Below, piece after piece: positions 1 through 40,668 of a stretch of DNA of 64,000 nt. The position numbers and the translations under genes were made by a program. The stretch is from contig OV121081.1 in NCBI GenBank assembly GCA_921293015.1, positions 57,987,022-58,051,021 of the forward strand, in the 5' to 3' direction. The DNA comes from Phorcus lineatus (lineage: Eukaryota; Mollusca; Gastropoda; Trochida; Trochidae). Below the pieces are notes generated by a model. It searched no databases and was not told the origin of the DNA. It was given only the letters and a program-made list of their open reading frames with translations. Position 1 is the stretch's first letter; every line of letters starts with the position of its first letter.

Positions 1-1094
1 GAGGGTAAAATTGCTCATTGTTGTTCACTGGTGTCAGATAGTTGTGTGGAAAGTAGTATGCAAAGAAATTATTTTAAAAATCGTCACCAAATGCCAAGTC
101 TTCTTTCTGGATTTTGTATCTTGAAACAGTAGCAAGTTTTCTAACAAATATGTTAGGAAGAAAAAAATTGTTATGCTCTAGAAGAAGAACTTCAATTGAT
201 GTTTACAATATTATGACTAGGTGTCCGTTGACCATTTGTCTATCTGAATGTTCGAGAATAGATTTTCTTTCCCCAGAATTATTCCCTTTGTTTATATTAG
301 TTTTTTCAAACTGATCATTCAGAATGGTTTAAACAAGAGGATTCTGCAACTAAATGTGTTGCTTGTTGTCAAAAATAAATATCCATTACATTTTTATCCT
401 TACATACACTTCAAATTTGATATCAGCAATCCAGCATGCATTATGTTTGATTTCACTAAGGCATTAAATGGAATTCTTTTATTGAACAGTATTGAAATAT
501 ATATTATGATTATGTAATTATGTAAACCATAATAGATGTCTCATTACAAAATGTATAATCCCAGTTTTCTGTCTTCTGTATATCTTACTTACATAACAAC
601 TTTCACCTCATGATTTGCAACAATTTCACACAAATGTCGGACGCCTTGTCTATTGTTTTAACAATAACTTTCAAAAGCTTGCATCTTCAGACTAGGCTCT
701 GTAAGATGGGGCAAGTCTATGAATTGGTTATGGAAGTGCTTTTTAAAATCCTTTAACAGAAATAAAGCAATTTAGCAAACACCACTAGTGCATAAGGGTT
801 TTTATCATGAAGACATATTTGGAGACAAAACAATCCAAAATAGTTGGGTCAAATATTTCCGAAACGCACTGGTTAAAATATCTTGTGGTTTGATGAGATG
901 AATTGTAGCGCATGCATTAAAACTGAAAATACATCCGAATCGATTGATTTGATACAGTCTTCTTCATGAGGTGACATCATTCGTCGAAATGTGATATCAC
1001 AGCATGGTCTCATAACATGTTACCAAGGCAACAGACTTTCCTGGACTTTGTTTATGTTATAAAATGTAAAAAGAATGTCTACTTGTTTATTCAG
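1..1094. other. Upstream or intronic sequence of the p66 gene, no gene seen
   Basis: AT-rich sequence with only short, unrecognisable open frames. It ends in a pyrimidine-rich tract and an AG at 1093-1094 that forms the acceptor for the first coding exon of the p66 gene. It is therefore most likely intron lying downstream of a 5' UTR exon outside the window. No repeats or RNA genes were recognised. Confidence 0.5.
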
Positions 1095-1149
1095 AGATGT
1101 GGAGAACTCTTCAAGTGTCCCTAATGGAGGCGACGATGAAGCTGAAAAA

Positions 1150-3780
<2,631 letters not shown>

Positions 3781-5811
3781 AATATCTAGCTAGGTTTGAC
3801 TGCTTATTTGAGAATGGGTGATACAACGGTTATCACATAGGTCAATGTCAGGTTTGGTCAATGTGAAAAGACTTGTGTAGTGATATGAATGCATCATGGA
3901 AATCTACCAAAGGATATCACTTTTTGTGACTAAACATGGACACTGTTGCTAAGGAACAGATGTCTTGCATTAACTTAATGACTTTTTTGCCATGACTGCA
4001 GAGCGTGTTCCATCAGTCATTTTGTTGTGGCAAAACTTCGATCATGGTTTCAGCAGTGTGCGTGTGTGTGAAATAGTTTGCTTCTCTTAAACGATATCAT
4101 CCTCCTGAAGTCGCTATGGTTATTAATGTCTTGCCATGGTTACTATTCGTCCTGACACAGGGTAATTGGACATAAATTAACCTCATCCATTCACCTCACA
4201 TCATCTCATACTAGAGCATCAAGTCACCCCAATATTTTTTTTTATTAAGACAAGAAAAAATCATGAATAACCAAAATTTTGATCTTGTGGTTTTACACTC
4301 CCGTTCATTGAGAAACATCGGTCATGTCAACTCTATTAAGCCCAGGTGTATGAACTTCACAAAAACCGCTATTGACCCCAAAATAAAACTTGATGGTTCC
4401 TTATTTTGTAAAAATGTGAAACACCACTCCAGATACTCCATTTATCCTTTGTGACATTATTTTGGGACTGAAAACTGTTGTAGACAAAAACTCATAGTCT
4501 TAATGGTCATATTGCTGTGAAAAAACCAACACAAACACAAACCATTCACAATTCTATCTACAGTCTAATGTGGTCAGGATGTGAAACCATTCTGAACACA
4601 AAATTAACAGTAAGAAATGATATTAGTTGAGTCACCTAAATTAAAGCTTTTGTCTATAAATTTTCCAATATGCTACGAACCCAAAAATTTAACCTTTTGT
4701 CTACTACAGATCCTCTGAAAGGTGAAAGACAAATCTCAGTGACACTAATTCATCTGTAGAGTCCTAACTTGACCTCAAACTGTTGTGTACACAGTTCTCG
4801 TGTAAACTTACGCAAGATGGTCAGTCGTTACCCCGTGAACATGCTAGATGTTCCGCATCTGTACATTGCTGTATATCGACTAGCCCTTGGATTATGTTAT
4901 TTATGCTGTGTTTATGGCCACTCTCCTCCGCCTGTCTGCTTGATTGTGCTGGACATGTATGTAATATTCATTAATGCAATGCTGGACACTATGAAGTAAT
5001 TGAGTATTTACTAGGGAGCTGGAACTCTTGTTAGCTGTTTTCAAAACCTTTGTAGCCTGTGAAGTTTTTTTGTGAATTAACATTGGCTTTGATCAAAGGT
5101 TAGAATTTTCAAGGCTACAAATCTTTTGAAAATAAGATCCCTGATGTAGCTGGCACCAATCCACAAATAGTTTGACATCTCTGTTGACTTTGTTTCCACA
5201 GGTTAATAAATTTATTAAATGAATTTTCTTTCTGTTGAACCCACGACAGAGTGAGACATTAAAAATAAGATTTAAGATTTTTAATGTTTTTTATTATGTA
5301 TATGTTATATAGGACAAAATAGTGATTGCTGTTACAGCTCGTTTTAACCTCTTAAATGTTTATCATGAAATTACAAAATCCGCAATTTAAACTAAATGAA
5401 CGCCTATAATTTTTAAGTTTGGAGATTAAATGTATGTTGATGTAGACCTTCTGTTTAAAAAATGTGATCTGATGTTTGGCATTGATATGCTTAGGTATGT
5501 TTTATAATTTTGAGATGTGGCAGTTATATTTCAAGGATCCTTAAGATTGGTGAAGCAATACAGAATCCTGTATTGCGTGCCCTAATGAAAAAATTTTTTC
5601 ATCGATAAATGTTGTCTTTCAAACAAGTCTTTGGCTTGGAATGGTGCCAGCTTCGAAGAGAAGAGTTTGTACCGAGGTTCTGGTCTGTAGTCACTGGTCT
5701 GGTGCAGGTCTGATCTGAGTGAAAGATCGATAGAGAAGATCAGGGTTCACTGACTGTACTGCACAATGTTGTAGCTGAACTGGTGAATAAATCATATTTC
5801 TTGCATCACCA
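3781..5811 (+). other. GATAD2: Probable p66 3' UTR
   Basis: Non-coding AT-rich sequence after the p66 stop, with no significant open frames. AATAAA hexamers occur at 5205-5210 and 5786-5791. The second is followed about 20 bases on by a GT-rich stretch, so cleavage near 5,811 is the favoured end. A long UTR is an inference from these signals. Confidence 0.5.
5786..5791 (+). terminator. Candidate polyadenylation signal of p66
   Basis: AATAAA with a CA cleavage candidate about 15-20 bases downstream and a TGTTGTTTT stretch after it. An alternative AATAAA lies at 5205-5210. Confidence 0.45.
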
Positions 5812-6623
5812 AGTGTTGTTTTCTCAATTGAAATCATAGTCATTATGAACGATATTGGTGAGCAAAAGAGATCAAATAGCAGTGTTGGTGATCAGATCTA
5901 GGGGGCCTTTTATACAAAGTAAAGTTATCTTCCTTCTCAAAATTTTAATTGACACTACGACAAGGTGAAAAAATTAACTCGAGACCCTCTCTAAGAACAA
6001 CAGTATATGACCTATATTGATGTCTCTTGAGCTTGTGGCGGCAAGTACAGTTTCCAATCAATGTGGACAGGGCTCATGGCCTGTGTTGCGGCAACACCTG
6101 TTGTTGAGAACTGAGTTTGAAACTGTTGCAGTATCACAGACAGTTCTCGTCTAGGCCAGAAAGTTTTACTGCAACGGTAGTTAAAGAAGTTTGTGGTGCT
6201 TGCTCAGTATCCTAGAGAGAAGGGTTCTTCATCTCAAGTAGCATGTTTGTTGCATATTTGCCAAAGCATTGGATGAAGTCTGGTCAAAAAAAAGGCCTGA
6301 AAGACTTTTGTAAGGAATGGATTCTCCAAGCTTGCTTTCAAAGAGTGAAAGATAGATACTATTTTCAAAACAGGTTTCTGGAATCATGTATGTTTGTTCT
6401 TTTAACCATATTCAGAAATAAGATTTGAGACGTGAGAAAGTAAAGGAACAAAAAAAATGAATACATTTTGAGAAAAGACTAGGTTTTATATTCTTTCAAA
6501 CATGAAAATTTGTTTGAATTGCAAATGTACATGTAAGCTTTGTAATGACCATTTAAAAAATAACTTATTTTTACCAAGATCATTAATTTGTGGACTGAAA
6601 CTCACTATATGGAAGGGATAATA
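5812..6623. other. Intergenic stretch, nothing recognised
   Basis: AT-rich sequence between the probable p66 3' end and a Tc1-like remnant. The only open frame above 60 codons (6243-6428) has no recognisable family or splice context. Confidence 0.5.
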
Positions 6624-6625
6624 TA

Positions 6626-7180
6626 CTCCTAAAAAAAGTTAAGGGTCAACCAATTATTTTTGTTTGACATTTTAATAGACACGGAACATTTAAATCAAAA
6701 CTTTTAAGCACACTTCATATACACAACTGTTCTGAGGATCTGATGAAAATTCGGCATTTTGACCATAATGAGGTCCAACAAAACTGTCTCAAATTTGATA
6801 ACTTTGTTAATAACGAGTGAAACCATTATGTGTTCGTAAGCAGTCGACACAATGACGAGGCATGCTGTCAATTAGCCGAAAAAAACATCTGGGGAATGGC
6901 CTGCCACTCTGCCTGAAGGTATTGCACCATTCTTGAAGATTATCAGGTTGCCTATGATTGTTTCTCACACATCTACCCACCTCATCACATTCATGCTCAA
7001 TTGGTTCCAAGTCAGGAGAGTATGGCGATTTGATTGCAAAAACAAAGGCAAAAAATCAAAAGTTGAGTGTTGCAATACATTCTTCCAGGTGTATACATGA
7101 AACAGACTTTGGGTGCATTCCCTGAATGTATCCACTGATGATGTGCTTGTTCCAGAAGGCTTTAATTGGTTCAGCAAATA
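6626..7180 (-). mobile_element. Truncated Tc1/mariner-like transposon remnant
   Basis: On the minus strand, sequence near 7020-6990 reads SPYSPDLEPIEHE. This is the Tc1 family SPDLNPIEH block that carries the third catalytic acidic residue of the DD34E triad. It is followed by GRCVRNNHRQPDNLQE, RLIDSMPRHC and a C-terminal NGFTRY, all typical of Tc1 transposase ends. An upstream piece (about 7177-7020) is in another frame, so the copy is frameshifted. The terminal sequence CTCCTAAAAAAAGTTAAGGG starts at 6626 next to a TA (6624-6625). I see no matching inverted repeat past 7180, so the 5' half is missing. Inactive. Confidence 0.8.
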
Positions 7181-7662
7181 GGTTGCAAGTTTGTTAATAA
7201 TCTTTTTTCATTTGATCTACATTGTATGCTGGTTTAAATCATTGTTCTCTTTACTTTTCCAAACACAGCCAAATCTATAAACTACACATTTTATAAACCC
7301 TAGGGAATTCCAGAATGGATTTATGAAATACGCTTGCAAAAAAACCCAACAACAAAACCCAACAACGGCGGAATGTAAATTGCAACCATTTTGTAGCCCA
7401 AAAATATTTTATGTACACTTCCATCTGATCTCTGTATGGAAAGCAAAGATATGACAACACAACAAAGTTTTTTGGCACATTAGAATAGAAAACAACCTAA
7501 ATGGCACCATCCATAATGGAGTGAGTGGGTTACTGTTTAACGTTGCTAGGGCAATATTTCAGTCATTAGCAGTGTCATCATAATGGAGCAAAGGCCTTAC
7601 TTGAAAGGAATGAATATTTACTAAGACATTAACAGATATAAATAACATTCAAATACACTTTT
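7181..7662. other. Intergenic stretch, nothing recognised
   Basis: AT-rich, with short A-rich runs. The 67-codon frame at 7275-7478 (minus) has no recognisable similarity. Confidence 0.5.
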
Positions 7663-7923
7663 AACACTCAGATAGGCGAGATGATATGGAGTTAAACGTG
7701 GCCTTTCACTTATATCGCGGCTGCTAGTATTATTGCAGGGAGAAAGCCCGCAACACCATGGTGGCTATGCACTGGGGGTAAAAGCTGTGGGCATCAGCTG
7801 GAGCTAGCGAACCATGGGTCATACTGCACTGAATTTGAGTTCAGCATTGCACCCAAACCTGACTGCAGGACCTGGCAGGTTTCAAACAATGGGCCTCTTG
7901 ATCTGAAGCTGAACACTCAGATA
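7663..7923. mobile_element. Possible SINE or other short insertion with 12-bp direct repeats
   Basis: A GC-richer block of about 237 bp is bracketed by identical direct repeats AACACTCAGATA (7663-7674 and 7912-7923), as expected for a target-site duplication. It has no open frame. No family was recognised and no poly-A tail or clear pol III boxes were found, so the class is uncertain. Confidence 0.4.
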
Positions 7924-9067
7924 ACACTTTTACTCACAAAATTTCAAGTTAATAAATGAAATGCTTAAGTTTATTTTAACTGTAGAGAATATAAGCAGAA
8001 ACATTTACTAAAATTTAAAAGCTGCAAAGTGCCAATTCATTCTCTTTCCATAAGGGTTACTCAAGTAATTCCTTCACAGTATTCTGTGTAAATTTGTAGC
8101 CCTTATCTTTCCTGTACTAGTGAATCCTAATTGTACGCAATCTGTAACATTTCAATTTGTACAATCAGTCTGTTCCGTCACCTGCGAGATGCAGACTTGT
8201 TTCATACAACTCAGATGTAAAACAATTTGATTTGAAGAAATAAGGATAGCAAATTTTGACACAAGGAGATTTTGCAAGGACCGAGTATTATGGCTAAATG
8301 GTTACAGAGGTTTACTGGAATAATTGACTTAAAACACTGTTGAAGAATGTGTCTTATATTTCTAAGTAAATTGTGTTAATCAAGAGATAAGTAAGTAAAT
8401 GTTCCCATTATTTTCACATGTTGATGTTTATTAGCTTATAAATAATGGACGTTTTGTTCTCGAGGTCATGGTTGTTTCTTTCATATAATTGTTTTTTCCA
8501 CATCATGGGTAATTGTATCATTTTCCATACAAACACACATATCATACACAGTAGTCTCTCAAATAACAAAGACAAGACAGAATTTCTGTTTTATAGATTT
8601 ATTGACAGTTTTAACCCCCCCCCTCCCCTGATTTAATTCAAAATTGTTCCTACATTTACTATTCACATGCATAAATAACATAACAAGTACCAAGTGTTGC
8701 ATATAATTAATAATCAGTTAAAAAAATTCCAAGTATCAAATGAATCTTTGTACATCGTGGGTTATAGTTTCTCTTATGTACAGATTAAAATGAGGGGGAT
8801 TATGAATCCATATACTGGCGCTTTATACACATATACAAAAATCATATACACAAAACAAGTTGTTGTCTGTACAAAAATGTTGATTGAGGAGAAAATAGAA
8901 TTCAAAATTGAGAAAAACATTGGAAATATGAAGGTAATATGCAAAATCTGTTTACAGCTTGGTGAATGCTAATACACAACCAACCGTCTAGGACATCAAA
9001 TGAGCAAATGACAACATTGGGAATGACAGATACTAAAGTTACATAGGGCACTTGCTCAAAGCAAAAG

Positions 9068-9110
9068 GGCATTTTCGAAGATAGTTAAGCGCTAAGATAA
9101 TTTTTAAATT
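9068..9110. mobile_element. Partial TTCGAA-family MITE
   Basis: Contains GGGCATTTTCGAAGATAG and GCGCTAAGATAAT, like one arm of the element at 36239. The other arm is not recognisable. Confidence 0.4.
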
Positions 9111-10023
9111 AGATTTATTTTAACCATGGAACTCTAAAATCAGAGCTCGGCATTGTAACAGCAACAAAGTGGCTACATCAATGATTTAATTGTAAAAATC
9201 TTCTTATCACATACACCATTCCCCCTTCCCAGTTTTGCCCAAACATAATAATTGGACAACATGTCAGTGAGTAAAATACTTTTAACTCCATTAGTTAGCA
9301 CTGACAAGAAGTCATAAAAGGACTTCCGAGAATAATCTATAAATATGCCTAATGAATTTGCTCAAACTTCCGTCTTTCCCTTCATTATCTGTGTGTATAA
9401 AGTTCAGTGTAAAGATTTGTTACATATCAAATAATTTAACTATCAATTGAATCAAAACTGACTTCAGGGTTGGAAGCACATTTTCATTAAGGAATATTTC
9501 TATTACATTAGAGATAAACAAGGCTTTCCTCGTGGTTAAAGATTTTTGTTAAAATGACATCCCTTTTATAAAGTTATGTTGGAATATAGCAGCTACATTA
9601 AAGGAACGCTAATATAGCTGTGATCAAACATATAAACTAAGTTTGACATCAACAGTGAGAGGAAAACATGAAAACAGCTTCTACCTGAATTATTGACAGT
9701 TTCATCACAGACACTTGCTGTAGTCAACAGTTTAAAGGTAACAAGTAACAACTACATGTGCTTTGCAAGAACGAGATATTGTTTTCGATTGCTCATGGAA
9801 GAATTGTTTTAAATGCTGAAAAACGGGCAAAGCTAAGCATTTATTTTCCTATAGTCCATACTTTCCACTGTCTTGTCATAGCTCAGTGTTTTTCTAATAC
9901 CAAGCATGTTAACCGTTTAACTGCAGAATAGATAGATGCCAAAACTGTTCTCAGTGGCTTATAAACAAAATATCATCTTGCTTACTAAGGGAATAAGAGG
10001 TCAACAACTAGGTAAGTTAAAGT

Positions 10024-10131
10024 GGGCCTAGATTTTCGAAGGTCTCTTAGTGCTGAGATAATCGTAAGTATCATACCTTAACATTGGCTTAAGACTATCT
10101 CATTACTAAGAGAGTTTCGAAAATATGGGTC
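10024..10131. mobile_element. MITE-like palindromic element, TTCGAA family, copy 1
   Basis: The ends are inverted repeats: GGGCCTAGATTTTCGAA on the left, and the reverse complement of a similar block ending TTTCGAAAATATGGGTCT on the right. Inside both ends CTCTTAGTNNTGAGATA is again inverted. About 108 bp with no coding capacity. Related copies lie at 36239-36352, 36807-36893 and (partial) 9068-9110. Confidence 0.7.
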
Positions 10132-10478
10132 TATGAATATACAAGAACCTGCAGATGAAGGGTTAACATTTCAAACAGTGTAATTTAATCATAATTGATA
10201 GGACATAGAAATTTGTCTGTAAATCTTCCTTTATACAGGCCTGATATGAAAAAAAGTAGCACAACTTTACATGGAATATTGTGAATTCAATATGAATTCT
10301 AAAATTAACAATTCTCTAACTGACCTGAATTGCCATTTCAGTGTTACCAACAAATATTCTCCAATGTCATAAACCCATGGACGGTTTACAAGAGATACAA
10401 TTCACTCACATTGTAACTATATGGAAGAAGGGCTGGGAAAAGTAAGAATCTTCAAGCAAGATGGCCCATCAGTAATCA

Positions 10479-10484
10479 TTTATT
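10479..10484 (-). terminator. Candidate polyadenylation signal of NEDD4
   Basis: TTTATT on the plus strand reads AATAAA on the minus strand, about 0.97 kb past the stop codon. A second candidate lies at 8598-8603. Confidence 0.3.
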
Positions 10485-11449
10485 CAAATCACAAGCACTG
10501 TTTACCAGTATATACTATAATGTTTTTCCAACATTGAAAACGATGGATTATGAATTTTGACAATTTATAATTTTGAGATATCCTGCTGTAAGTAAGAAGA
10601 TGAAAACTGGTCCATGGACTGTGATGACTATCTTGTCCAACTGTAGGTACCATCCCAGCCCTATCTCTAGGTTCAACAGTTCCATTAACATGCAACAATC
10701 AACAAATGTCTTGAAGCAGAATGCCAGGTTGAAGTGTGAAGAGACGTGCAGTGAAGTTGATTGATTGAATGGTCAATGTATTTAGCTGGTAACTGATACA
10801 CAAATACAAGGCATATATGTAATGCCAAAAGTGTAATGGTCCTCTGAATACAAAACCCAATATGGTAGCACTTGTGATGTGGTGTACAGCAGAAAACACC
10901 ATCATTATCAGATGTTCATTGTCTCATTTTTCTTTTCATGATCAAAGAATGGGTGACTACAATCTCATGTTTCATGCAGTCCTATCAGTAATAGAGTTTC
11001 AAATCTTCACATATTGAGCTTTGATGTACTTACATCATTCAAGATGTGTAACTGCTATATCGTCAAAATGGTAAAGTTGCTTTAAGAACAATTAATTGAG
11101 ACTTACTTTTCTAAAGGCAGTTATGCCTTTAATAATTGCTAATCATCATGATCTTATCAACATATGATATTGCCATTAGATTGTTGAAAGATTCTAAAAC
11201 AAGGTTCACAATTGAAGTAGATCCTGAAGAAAAGTGTCAACAGAACCAAAGCGCTTGTTCCTCTTAGATTATGTTCCATCCTCTGCTAATCGACCTCTGA
11301 CCTCTTCTTGACCTTGAGCTTGTTAGTATCACAATGTGCTTTGTAGTTATCCTCAAGCGACGGCAGTCACTCAACATGGCCGCATTCCATAGAGAAGCTG
11401 AATGTCATGGGTAGTAGGGGAGACAACTCTTTAAGATACAGACCACAAA

Positions 11450-38336
<26,887 letters not shown>

Positions 38337-38460
38337 AAACTAGTTTGTATCCCCTTTAGTGAAAGTTGTGTACGATATTTAGCTCCACTGTTGATGATGA
38401 AATGCGCAGGACCGGGGAAGGCACCCGGATGTTCATCTTGACCTTTGGTTTCGTCATGAC

Positions 38461-38475
38461 CCACGTCATTTGCAT
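38461..38475 (-). promoter_or_regulatory. Octamer and CRE-like sites upstream of NEDD4 exon 1a
   Basis: On the minus strand ATGCAAATGACGTGG joins a POU octamer (ATGCAAAT) to a TGACGTGG CRE-like site, about 125-140 bp upstream of the ATG. No TATA box is evident here. Promoter function is inferred from position only. Confidence 0.3.
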
Positions 38476-40535
38476 TTCATAATCAGTGGACTGGTAAACA
38501 TGTTATGCAATGCGATTCAGTCATCCTTTCTGTAGAAATATTTTCCCGTCAAGTGACCGAATAAGGCTTCATTTACAAAGCTTAGTTAAACATACACTGA
38601 CAGGTGGATTTCTTTTCACAACCCTAAACGAGCCCCTTTGTCATATGACAGTGACGGTATTTCAAAGTAGGTCAAACATGTTAACGAGTTTGTCATACTG
38701 ACAGTAGGAGTGTAAACAAATTGGATGACATCATGCAAACGCAATATTTTCCAAAAGTTTGTATCAATTTAGAGATTATTCTGAAGGTTTTAGAAGACAC
38801 GAAGTTAATTGTAATTATTTCTATTTCTTTTCATATTGGGCCCATGTTTGTGTAATATTAAAATGATGAAAAAAGGTATCTATATGTTTTATATTTACAT
38901 AATATCTTTACCTTAATTTTAATTCGATTAAAAAAAACTAAATTTTGATTTTAATTGTGTAACATATTTGTCTTAAAACAATCATGAACTTCCTCCATAA
39001 TTTCATAAAGAAAATTACAACAATGAATGAAGGAATTTTTTAAAAAACAATTTAGCATATCCCACGCAAGCTGTTGTTATTTCTATTGTGTCCTAATGAA
39101 GTTGGGTCGATTCGTTTTTCAAATAACCGGTTATTTTTGGTCTCATACTAACCTATTCAAAATGGAAACGTACCGAGAACCGTTATTGATGAAGGATGGT
39201 GTGAAGAGTCTAAAAATAATCTATTTCGAAACACTTTGATGAAAGCTACTGAAAGGGTGACCCACTTATCACTATGTATGAATTTCGGCAATAGGTGATA
39301 AATATAGCTTCCTTTTCGCAATGTTCACTAATATTAATGTACACTTACAATTTTTCCATTAGCCAATGTCACCTCGATTCATATTTATTCGTTTAGACAA
39401 ATGGAAAATTTTCTGTTCACTTTCTCTTTGTACCTAGTGTTATGGTCACAGAAAAAAATCAAGTTTTTATTGCCCAATCATTGATCGGTTCAAAATATGT
39501 TTCAGGTTTTTCAAGTCTTTTTTAATGAAAATTTATAAGAGAGTTTTTTAATTTACTCACTTCACAAATCAAAACACGGGAATTTGATGTATTTGATGAG
39601 TGTTTATATTTATGATTTAAGAGACACTCTGTGGGATGTAGAAGTCGTATATGACTTTATGAATGGTGGAAATTTCTCGAGAAGTAATAATTGTTTCAGA
39701 AAAGTATCAATTAATACAAACCGTGACAATATATAAGTGTATAGTCGCGATTCTGGTCAAACTTATCTAAACATATAAAGCAAGTAGAAAGGGGAAAGGG
39801 AATCGATAGAGTTTGAAAGATTATTCAACTAGTATCCTTATAAATGGTATATATGTGTGATTTCGCCTTTGGTACACACGTTTGGGAGTTGTTCGATTTT
39901 CATCGTAAACTAATAATTGATATTTACTCGGCATTTTTGGATAAAAATTAGAGATGCTTAGAATGGATATATCCATGATTGGTGTTTTGACATATATGAA
40001 GCAAAATAAAACTCCATGAACATAACGGCATGTCTCTTTGATTATAGCTCATTTGATGTTCAAATTATAAACATATCTTCATAAAAAAATCGTTGATTGC
40101 TTCTAGCAAATACTGTTGCTTTTATTGTTGATATGGCCCATTTTTAAACTTGAAATTTGATAAATTTGAGTGAATGACAAAGCACTGACGATAGATAAGA
40201 GTCTTTAATTAAGAATTTTAAAGAATTGGAAGCATGGGTGAAATGACCGGTTGGAAAAGACAGCCGGGCGCCTAATTGAGTTAGCAGCCTCCAAATACAC
40301 AAGACATTCTTCGAAAACTGTTACACCCAGCAATATTTAGAAGAGACGTCTTTTAAAGTAATATCACAACTATATCAGCCTTCAGATTAGATAGAACAGC
40401 AATACCGTAATCATGTTTAATCCTTCAATTAAATTCACATGGGCTGCCATATTTAGCGACGGGTATGTACGACAAATGGCTGTTTGTATATAAAGTTTAT
40501 TGAAGAAATTACGGTAAATCATTTTTCAGCTTTTA

Positions 40536-40668
40536 AGGTACAAGATTTTATGGGTGTTCTAGTTCCTTATTCACAGGTTTGTCACGTTTCAGTATAGATC
40601 CTTAGAGTGATTTCAAGAATATGGATTCTGTGAATAAGGAAGTGAATTATCCATAAGATATTGTACCT
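40536..40668. repeat. Foldback element
   Basis: The left arm (40536-40577) starts AGGTACAAGATTTTATGG and ends TTCCTTATTCACAG. The right arm (about 40628-40668) is its imperfect reverse complement. The intervening loop is about 50 bp. Confidence 0.6.

Larger units (their letters stand above)
7924..11449 (-). other. Intergenic sequence and probable NEDD4 3' UTR
   Basis: Non-coding AT-rich sequence downstream of the NEDD4 stop codon (minus strand). Reverse-complement AATAAA hexamers (TTTATT on +) lie at 10479-10484 and 8598-8603, so the 3' UTR could be about 1 kb or about 2.9 kb long. It contains a C-run at 8616-8628 and two copies of the TTCGAA-type MITE (9068-9110 partial, 10024-10131). The 80-92 codon frames here have no recognisable similarity. 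Confidence 0.45.

Noticed and set aside
1075..1149. Upstream in-frame start of p66 at MSTCLF
   Set aside because: The region before 1095 reads as a pyrimidine-rich acceptor, so this part is intron. MTGEQSRKR at 1150 matches the family N-terminus better.
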